37,657 nucleotides of DNA from Alphaproteobacteria bacterium (GTDB taxonomy: Bacteria > Pseudomonadota > Alphaproteobacteria > SMXS01): contig SMXS01000043.1 in assembly GCA_004356955.1 (NCBI GenBank), positions 1 to 37,657 on the forward strand. Reading direction: 5' to 3'. Below, piece by piece: positions 31,275 to 37,657 of the stretch (positions within the stretch are counted from its first letter, which is position 1; the number at the start of each line of letters is the position of its first letter). The translations under genes were made by a program, and so were the position numbers. The notes beneath the pieces are model-generated. The model did no database searches. It saw only the letters and a list, made by a program, of their open reading frames with translations, and had not been told where the DNA came from.

Positions 31275-33308
31275 ATGGACGACAAAGATACCCCAAAAGA
31301 CCTATTTGCCGCTATTCCCAAAGGCAGTGACGACTATTCCGCCAAGGACATTGAAGTCCTTGAGGGGCTGGAACCCGTACGCCGTCGACCGGGCATGTAT
31401 ATTGGCGGGACGGATGAAAAGGCCCTGCACCATCTGGCGGCCGAAGTGCTCGACAATTCCATGGATGAGGCTGTTGCGGGTCATGCAACATGGATAGAAA
31501 TGTCGCTGAATGGCGATGGATCGCTGACGATCCGGGACAATGGTCGCGGTATCCCCATAGACAAACACCCCAAATTCAAGACCAAGTCGGCGCTGGAGGT
31601 GATTTTCACAACCCTGCATTCAGGTGGTAAATTCACGAGTGGGGTCTATCAGACCTCTGGTGGCCTGCATGGGGTTGGCATTTCCGTTGTGAATGCCCTC
31701 TCTGAGTTTCTGGACGTTGAAGTTGTGCGCAACCAAGTAGCCTGGCGCCAAACTTTCAGCCGTGGGGAACCGACTTCTAAGTTGGAAAAGGTCGGGTCTG
31801 CCAAAAACAGGCGTGGCACGACGGTGACTTTCAAGGCAGATCCCGAAATATTTGGTGACCAGCTCCAATTGGTGGCCAAGCAATTGTACCGTATGGCGCG
31901 ATCCAAGGCGTATCTGTTTCGCGGGGTTGAAATTCGTTGGTCGTGTGACCCCAAACATTTGACTGCAAAAGATGACACGCCTGAAAGTGAAACTATCCAT
32001 TTTCCCAATGGGTTGTTAGACTTTCTTGAACAGGAACTTGGCGATTCTGGAACCGTTACACCAGCGGCCTTTACGGGTCAGGCTGGTTTTGTGGCCAATG
32101 GCAACTCTGCAGGCAAATCAGGGGGTGCTGCCGACGGGAGTGCTGGTCGCGCTGAATGGGCGATTGCATGGCCGACAAGCCGAGACGGTTTTATCAATTC
32201 CTATTGCAACACAGTGCCCACCATAGAAGGCGGCAGCCACGAAGCTGGCATGCGCGCAGCATTGGTTAAAGGTCTGAAAGCCTATGGCGAGCTGGTGAAT
32301 AACCGCCGCGCAGCCAGCATCACGGCCGACGATCTGCTGGGCAACATCATCGTGATCCTTTCGGTCTTTCTGCCCGACCCGCAGTTCCAGGGCCAGACAA
32401 AGGAAAAATTGACCTCTACTGGCGCTACGCGCCTGGTGGAACAGGCCATGCGTGATCATTTTGATCATTGGTTATCCGGTGCACCCGATATGGCCAATGC
32501 CCTTCTGGCCTATGCGGTTTTGCGTGCTGAAGAACGCCAACGCCGCAAGCAGGAAAAGGAGATAAGTCGCAAATCCGCCACCCGAAGACTGCGGCTGCCC
32601 GGTAAACTGACCGATTGTTCCCGCAGCGGTGCTGACGGCACCGAGATATATCTGGTTGAAGGGGATTCTGCGGGCGGGTCTGCCAAGCAGGCACGCGACC
32701 GTGCGACCCAGGCCGTGTTGCCATTGCGTGGCAAAATCCTGAATATTGCCAATGCCAGTCAGGAAAAGATCAAGGCTAACCAGGAACTCAAAGATCTTAT
32801 CCAGGCCCTGGGTTGTGGGGTGGGCGAAAACTATCGGGAAAGTGATCTGCGTTACGAAAAAGTGGTCATCATGACTGATGCCGATGTCGACGGCGCCCAT
32901 ATTGCCACCCTGTTGATGACGTTCTTTTTTCGGGCCCTTCCTGAACTGGTGGCCCAGGGGCACTTATATTTGGCGCAGCCGCCTTTGTACCGCCTGGCCC
33001 ACAAGGGCAAGTCGATCTATGCCATGGATGACGCTGAGAAAGACCGGATTTGGAAAGATGAATTTGGCGGCAATGAAAAAGTTGAGATCAGCCGCTTTAA
33101 GGGCCTCGGAGAAATGCCGCCCGCCCAGTTGAAAACAACAACAATGGCGCGCGCCAGCAGGACCCTGTTGCGGGTGGTCTTGCCTAAAGGGTTCGTCGAA
33201 AAAGAAGAGACGTCGGACCTCGTAGAACGCCTTATGGGCAAAAAGCCCGAGCTTCGATTTGAGTATATCCAGAAGCATGCCCCCGATGTGCAGGATGTGG
33301 ACATTTAG
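31275..33308 (+). CDS. parE: DNA topoisomerase IV subunit B
   Basis: LEPVRRRPGMYIGGTDEKALHHLAAEVLDNSMDEAVAG, QTSGGLHGVGISVVNALS, YLVEGDSAGGSAKQARDRATQAVLPLRGKILN, TDADVDGAHIATLL. Confidence 0.95.
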   Translation: MDDKDTPKDLFAAIPKGSDDYSAKDIEVLEGLEPVRRRPGMYIGGTDEKALHHLAAEVLDNSMDEAVAGHATWIEMSLNGDGSLTIRDNGRGIPIDKHPKFKTKSALEVIFTTLHSGGKFTSGVYQTSGGLHGVGISVVNALSEFLDVEVVRNQVAWRQTFSRGEPTSKLEKVGSAKNRRGTTVTFKADPEIFGDQLQLVAKQLYRMARSKAYLFRGVEIRWSCDPKHLTAKDDTPESETIHFPNGLLDFLEQELGDSGTVTPAAFTGQAGFVANGNSAGKSGGAADGSAGRAEWAIAWPTSRDGFINSYCNTVPTIEGGSHEAGMRAALVKGLKAYGELVNNRRAASITADDLLGNIIVILSVFLPDPQFQGQTKEKLTSTGATRLVEQAMRDHFDHWLSGAPDMANALLAYAVLRAEERQRRKQEKEISRKSATRRLRLPGKLTDCSRSGADGTEIYLVEGDSAGGSAKQARDRATQAVLPLRGKILNIANASQEKIKANQELKDLIQALGCGVGENYRESDLRYEKVVIMTDADVDGAHIATLLMTFFFRALPELVAQGHLYLAQPPLYRLAHKGKSIYAMDDAEKDRIWKDEFGGNEKVEISRFKGLGEMPPAQLKTTTMARASRTLLRVVLPKGFVEKEETSDLVERLMGKKPELRFEYIQKHAPDVQDVDI

Positions 33309-33349
33309 TGGCCAAACTTCCTTGTATCACCTGCGATTCACGCAGAAAC

Positions 33350-33396
33350 GTTGACTTATCAGGGAAACGTCCTATGTTGCCCCGAAGTAAGTCAAC
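33350..33396. promoter_or_regulatory. Putative promoter of the DEAD-box helicase gene bracketed by a perfect 9-bp inverted repeat
   Basis: GTTGACTTA (33350-33358) and TAAGTCAAC (33388-33396); TTGACT-N16-TATGTT (33351-33378) lies between and overlaps the left arm. Confidence 0.45.
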
Positions 33397-33483
33397 CGAC
33401 AACGACAACAAGATGCCGATTTGACCCCGCAAAGATGGCTTTGCACCGGTCTGATAACAGGCATCAGAGTAAGAATTTCTTGA

Positions 33484-35460
33484 ATGAGCTTTGAACTTAT
33501 GGGGCTCGCTGACGAGACCCTGCGAGCAATAACAGAAGCTGGCTACACAACGCCAACGCCAATCCAAAAACAAGCCATTCCCGTGGTGCTGCAAGGCCGC
33601 GATGTCATGGGTATTGCCCAGACGGGAACTGGCAAGACGGCAGGCTTTACGCTGCCGATGATCGACATTTTGTCGCAGGGCCGTGCCCGCGCACGAATGC
33701 CCCGATCCCTGATTTTGGAACCCACCCGCGAATTGGCAGCCCAGGTTGCCGAAAGCTTCGAAACCTATGGCAAATACCACAAGCTAACCATGGCGCTGTT
33801 AATCGGTGGCGTTAGCTTTGAGGAACAGAATAAATTGCTGGACCGCGGCGTGGACGTGCTGATTGCCACCCCTGGCCGCCTGCTCGACCATTTTGAGCGT
33901 GGCCGACTGATGATGTCAGGTGTTGAAGTGCTGGTGGTTGATGAGGCCGACCGTATGCTCGATATGGGCTTTATCCCTGATATCGAGCGCATCTGTAAGA
34001 TGATGCCGCAACGTCACCAAACCTTGTTTTTCTCGGCAACGATGCCAGCCGAAATCAAGCGTCTGTCCGATACGTTTCTGGACGATCCCAAGCATATTGA
34101 AGTGGCCAAGCCGACCTCACCTGCCGAGACTGTTGAACAGTTTTTGGTCATGGAAAGGTCCAAGGAACCAAAGTCCAAGCGAGATCTTCTGCGGACCTTG
34201 ATTCAGGGTGAAGAAATTGGCAATGCTATCGTCTTTTGTAATCGCAAAAAAGACGTCGATATCGTTGCCAAATCCCTGAAGAAACACGGTCACAACGCCG
34301 CCGCATTGCATGGCGATATGGATCAGATAAGCCGTATGAGGGTTCTGGCTAAATTCAAGGCCAGCGAAATTAAGATATTGGTCGCGAGTGATGTGGCTGC
34401 CCGAGGCCTGGATATCCCTGCTGTGTCGCATATCTTTAACTTTGATGTGCCAAACCATGCAGAAGACTATATCCACCGTATTGGCCGCACGGGCCGTGCT
34501 GGGCGATCAGGTCGTTCCTTTACGATTTGTTCGCCATTCGACACCAAGTATTTGGCCGCGGTTCAGGATTTGATCGGGCGCAAAATCCCGTTGTTTAACG
34601 CCTCCCAGTCCAACGAGGTTCCCCAGTCCAAAGAGGTCCCGCAATCCAAAGAAGCCGGGGCGACTTCACAAACCGAAGAAGACAAGCCAAGGCGGCGTAA
34701 TCGTCGTCGTCGCGGTGGTCGTCGTTCTGAAGAAACAACCTCGCAGCCAACCACACAAACAGCCACGCAAACAGATGCCGCTGTTGCAGTTGCAGCTGAA
34801 GTCGTGTCCGAGGACAGACCAGCAGAGTTGAAAGCTGAACAGCAGACCGAAGAAAACCCCCGCCGCTCGCGATCACGGGGTGGCCGGAATCGGAATCGCA
34901 ACAATCGTGGCGACACGCAGGACAATGGGTCCCAATCTCGTAATCGCACGCATCACGGTGATAAAATTCCCGAGCCCAATGGCATCAAGGGTCTAGGTGA
35001 TCATACGCCGGCCTTCCTGCTGCAGCCGGTCATTTTCCCTAGTTCAAAAAAACTAGACGACGCCGAGGACGAGGAAAAACCCAAAAAGACTACCGCCAAA
35101 AAAGCGGCGGCCAAAAAGGCTGACAAGCCGAAGAAAGAAGCCAAGGCCAAGTCGAAAACTGAAGGCAAGCCAGAAGTTGCTGCAGAGGAAAAGCCAAAAC
35201 GCCGCCGGCGTACCAAGAAGGTTGAGGCTGTTGAAGAGGCCCCTGTTATCGAGACTGTAGAAGCCGCTACTAAAGATGCTGCCGAAGAGGCTACCAAAGA
35301 AGCAGTCGTCGAGGAAAAGCCCAAGCGCAAACGGGCACCACGCAAGCGTAAAACAGTGGCCGAAAAGGCAGCAGCAGAAGCAGCCAAGGTTGAGGCAGCC
35401 AAGGTTGTTGAGGCAGCGCCAGCTAGCACCGACGAGGCTCCCCAGGCTGACGCAGGTTAA
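33484..35460 (+). CDS. DEAD-box ATP-dependent RNA helicase (RhlE-like core) with a long basic low-complexity C-terminal tail
   Basis: GIAQTGTGKTAGFTLP, EPTRELAAQ, VDEADRMLDMGF, FFSATMP, HRIGRTGRAGRSGRS; C-terminal ~285 aa rich in R/K/A/E. Confidence 0.94.
   Translation: MSFELMGLADETLRAITEAGYTTPTPIQKQAIPVVLQGRDVMGIAQTGTGKTAGFTLPMIDILSQGRARARMPRSLILEPTRELAAQVAESFETYGKYHKLTMALLIGGVSFEEQNKLLDRGVDVLIATPGRLLDHFERGRLMMSGVEVLVVDEADRMLDMGFIPDIERICKMMPQRHQTLFFSATMPAEIKRLSDTFLDDPKHIEVAKPTSPAETVEQFLVMERSKEPKSKRDLLRTLIQGEEIGNAIVFCNRKKDVDIVAKSLKKHGHNAAALHGDMDQISRMRVLAKFKASEIKILVASDVAARGLDIPAVSHIFNFDVPNHAEDYIHRIGRTGRAGRSGRSFTICSPFDTKYLAAVQDLIGRKIPLFNASQSNEVPQSKEVPQSKEAGATSQTEEDKPRRRNRRRRGGRRSEETTSQPTTQTATQTDAAVAVAAEVVSEDRPAELKAEQQTEENPRRSRSRGGRNRNRNNRGDTQDNGSQSRNRTHHGDKIPEPNGIKGLGDHTPAFLLQPVIFPSSKKLDDAEDEEKPKKTTAKKAAAKKADKPKKEAKAKSKTEGKPEVAAEEKPKRRRRTKKVEAVEEAPVIETVEAATKDAAEEATKEAVVEEKPKRKRAPRKRKTVAEKAAAEAAKVEAAKVVEAAPASTDEAPQADAG
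34603..34656 (+). repeat. Three tandem 18-bp units within the helicase gene
   Basis: TCCCAGTCCAACGAGGTT / CCCCAGTCCAAAGAGGTC / CCGCAATCCAAAGAAGCC, encoding SQSNEV-PQSKEV-PQSKEA. Confidence 0.85.
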
Positions 35461-35474
35461 ACGGCACCCGTCAT

Positions 35475-35843
35475 CTAATTCTTCTTTTTTAGGCTTTTTG
35501 TTTTTTGCGCGTTTGCACGCAAGGCAGCGTCGAGCGCTTTGCGGGCCCAGTCGGCCATTTCTTCAGGTTCGTCATAAAGAAAATCTGGAGCGGTATAGTA
35601 GGACATCAACGCGCGCTTGCCGTTCTTGGCTGAATAGGTGAATTGTTCACAATCCTCGGCTTCAAAGTCAGGGCGATTACCATCGTCCACCTTGAAATAT
35701 AATCGCTCGTCGGCGATGAGCGCGATCATCACCCCATGGCAAAAAACACCGGCGCCGCCAAACATTCTTCGGATACTGGCACCCTCCAGTGGTTCCAGCA
35801 TTTCCAGTATGAAGGCGTTATATTCGGGGCTGATGGCCATCAC
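35475..35843 (-). CDS. TfoX/Sxy N-terminal-domain family protein
   Basis: LEPLEGASIRRMFGGAGVFCHGVMIALIADERLYFKVDDGNRPDFEA...FTYSAKNGKRALMSYYTAPDFLYDEPEEMADWARKALDAA. Confidence 0.88.
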   Translation of the reverse strand: MMAISPEYNAFILEMLEPLEGASIRRMFGGAGVFCHGVMIALIADERLYFKVDDGNRPDFEAEDCEQFTYSAKNGKRALMSYYTAPDFLYDEPEEMADWARKALDAALRANAQKTKSLKKKN

Positions 35844-36175
35844 TATCCCGTCATATTGATCGTTTGGCCCGGCAGCGACAGCTCTAACCCGTCAAGTTCC
35901 GCTGTGATGTTAATCTGACATCCCAATCGTGATGTCGGCTTCAGACCATAGGTTAGGTCCAGCATATCTTCTTCAAATTCTGATGCGGTTGGAATTTTGT
36001 CAAACCAGTCTGGGCTGACAACGACATGGCAGGTCGAACACGCCATAGAGCCTTCACACGCCCCTTCGATGTCGATATCATTCTCATGTGCCAGTGACAG
36101 GATTGATTGCCCGATTTCGGCTATACATTCTGTTCGATGCGATCCATCAGCGGCTATGAAGGTGACTTTTGGCAT
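35843..36175 (-). CDS. Adrenodoxin-type 2Fe-2S ferredoxin
   Basis: CEGSMACSTCHVVV plus a downstream Cys in RLGCQI; lies next to the cysteine desulfurase genes. Confidence 0.92.
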   Translation of the reverse strand: MPKVTFIAADGSHRTECIAEIGQSILSLAHENDIDIEGACEGSMACSTCHVVVSPDWFDKIPTASEFEEDMLDLTYGLKPTSRLGCQINITAELDGLELSLPGQTINMTG

Positions 36176-37339
36176 TCAGGCATTAACTCTCAGTTTTTTG
36201 ACGGCGCCGACAATGTGGTCGACCGCATAGGTGATTTCAGCTTTTGTGGTTTGCCTTCCCAGACCAATACGCAGGGATGACTGGGCCAGATCGTCAGTAA
36301 CACCAATGGCTTGCAACACATAAGACGGCCCCACGACTGCAGAGGCACAAGCTGCCCCGCTGGACACAGCAATATCGCGCAAGGACGCCAACAACATCTC
36401 TCCATCGACGCCAGCAATGCTGACGTTGATATTGCCTGGGATCCGATTGTCGGGATGACCATTCAGCTGCACGCCTTCCAGGGAATGGGTCAGCCCGGAA
36501 AGTAGCTGGTCGGCCAATCCTGAAATTCGTTCAGCCTCGGCATCCATTTCTTGCAAAGCCAGGTCACAGGCCCGGCCAAAGCCCACACATAAGGCCGGCG
36601 CCAATGTGCCTGATCGCAATCCGTTTTCCTGCCCACCACCTGACATGACCGGTTGTGGCTTTAGCCGTGATCCTGCGCGTAGATAGAACGCGCCAACGCC
36701 TTTGGGCCCGTAAATTTTGTGGCCAGACAGGCTCATCATATCAATATTCATGGCACCGACATCGATAGGGATTTTACCAATTGCCTGGGCGGCATCGGTA
36801 TGGAAAAACGCTCTCTTTTCCCGACATAGAGCGCCAATTTCCGCAATGGGTTGGATGACCCCTATCTCGTTATTCACCGTCATGACAGAAACCAACAGTG
36901 TATTGTCATCGATCGCCGCGGCGACGTCATCCAGATTGATCAATCCGTCGGCCTGTACGCCAAGCATAACGACTTCCATGCCTTCGTCGGCCATGACCTG
37001 AACGCTTTCGAGCACGCATTTGTGTTCTGTCGCGACGGTGATGATCTTATTGCGGTGGCTGCGATACGCCCGCCCAACGCCTTTGATGGCCAGATTATTA
37101 GATTCTGTGGCGCCCGAAGTGAATATAATTTCGTTCGTTCGTGCACCAATTAAACTGGCGATCTGTTCGCGCGCCTTGTTGACAGCTTCCTCGGCCATCC
37201 AGCCAAAGCTGTGCGAGGTCGAATGTGGGTTGCCGAAATGCTCGGTAAAAAATGGCATCATGGCATCCAGCACCCGTGGATCGAGCGGCGTGGTTGCCTG
37301 ATAATCCAGGTAGATCGGCAGCTTGGGCTGGTTCGACAT
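36176..37339 (-). CDS. iscS: Cysteine desulfurase (IscS/NifS family)
   Basis: IYLDYQATTPLDPRVLDAM, TSGATESNNLAIKGVG, SLSGHKIYGPKGVGAFYLR (PLP Lys), SSGAACASAVVGPSYVLQAIG (catalytic Cys loop). Confidence 0.92.
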   Translation of the reverse strand: MSNQPKLPIYLDYQATTPLDPRVLDAMMPFFTEHFGNPHSTSHSFGWMAEEAVNKAREQIASLIGARTNEIIFTSGATESNNLAIKGVGRAYRSHRNKIITVATEHKCVLESVQVMADEGMEVVMLGVQADGLINLDDVAAAIDDNTLLVSVMTVNNEIGVIQPIAEIGALCREKRAFFHTDAAQAIGKIPIDVGAMNIDMMSLSGHKIYGPKGVGAFYLRAGSRLKPQPVMSGGGQENGLRSGTLAPALCVGFGRACDLALQEMDAEAERISGLADQLLSGLTHSLEGVQLNGHPDNRIPGNINVSIAGVDGEMLLASLRDIAVSSGAACASAVVGPSYVLQAIGVTDDLAQSSLRIGLGRQTTKAEITYAVDHIVGAVKKLRVNA

Positions 37340-37657
37340 CTATTGCGCAGCCTTGCTGGCCTGACGCTGATAAATCTCTTCCCAAGCCTCGACCATCTTG
37401 TCGACTTCTGCCGACTGTGTGTTCCAACCCAGGCTGATGCGGATGGCGTTACCACCGATTGCATCATCGACATGCATGGCTGCGAGGACATGCGAGGACG
37501 CAACCTTGCCCGACGAACACGCCGATCCTGCGCTGATGCAAAACCCTTCAAGGTCAAATGCCATCACCTGTAATTCATTGCGGACACCGGGCATGCCGAT
37601 GCAGGTGGTGTTGGGAAGTCGGTCCGCATCCTGGCCGAAAACGACGGCTTGTGGGGC
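37340..37657 (-). CDS. Second cysteine desulfurase / class V aminotransferase, C-terminal part (runs off the window end)
   Basis: Frame is open to the edge: ...PQAVVFGQDADRLPNTTCIGMPGVRNELQVMAFDLEGFCISAGSACSSGKVASSHVLAAM..., with a NifS-type Cys loop. Confidence 0.85.
   Translation of the reverse strand, partial: APQAVVFGQDADRLPNTTCIGMPGVRNELQVMAFDLEGFCISAGSACSSGKVASSHVLAAMHVDDAIGGNAIRISLGWNTQSAEVDKMVEAWEEIYQRQASKAAQ

Noticed and set aside
33232-33780. 182-aa minus-strand ORF spanning the parE end, the promoter region and the helicase start
   Set aside because: Antisense to two confident genes; no family features.

Overview
The window looks like an alphaproteobacterial core-genome segment, mostly on the minus strand. 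From left to right: coaX (5' end only), birA, a complete 14-gene respiratory complex I operon (nuoA-N, transcribed right to left), tRNA-Asp, tRNA-Val, an HU gene, lon, clpX, clpP, tig, tRNA-Leu, a thiolase ORF and nnr. Next is a more AT-rich accessory stretch (about 25.5-28.95 kb) with a hypothetical membrane protein, a cupin, a PhzF-like isomerase, tRNA-His and a PLP aminotransferase. After that come glnB-glnA, parE and a DEAD-box helicase on the plus strand, and then tfoX-like, ferredoxin and two tandem cysteine desulfurase genes (one partial) on the minus strand. I found no CRISPR array, recognisable prophage, defence island or biosynthetic cluster. The items most worth a second look are: (1) a 650-bp cassette bounded by 27-bp inverted repeats (26/27 match) with no transposase, whose resident ORF reads through one repeat; (2) an in-frame TGA in an otherwise intact thiolase gene; (3) a RpoH-like lon promoter whose -35 box lies inside a perfect 9-bp inverted repeat; (4) a strong sigma-54-type promoter with an adjacent palindrome upstream of glnB; (5) a PhzF-like protein with Asp where the family's catalytic Glu is expected; (6) histone-H1-like Lys/Ala tails on trigger factor and on the DEAD-box helicase. 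All calls were made by eye from the sequence and ORF track. No database search was run.
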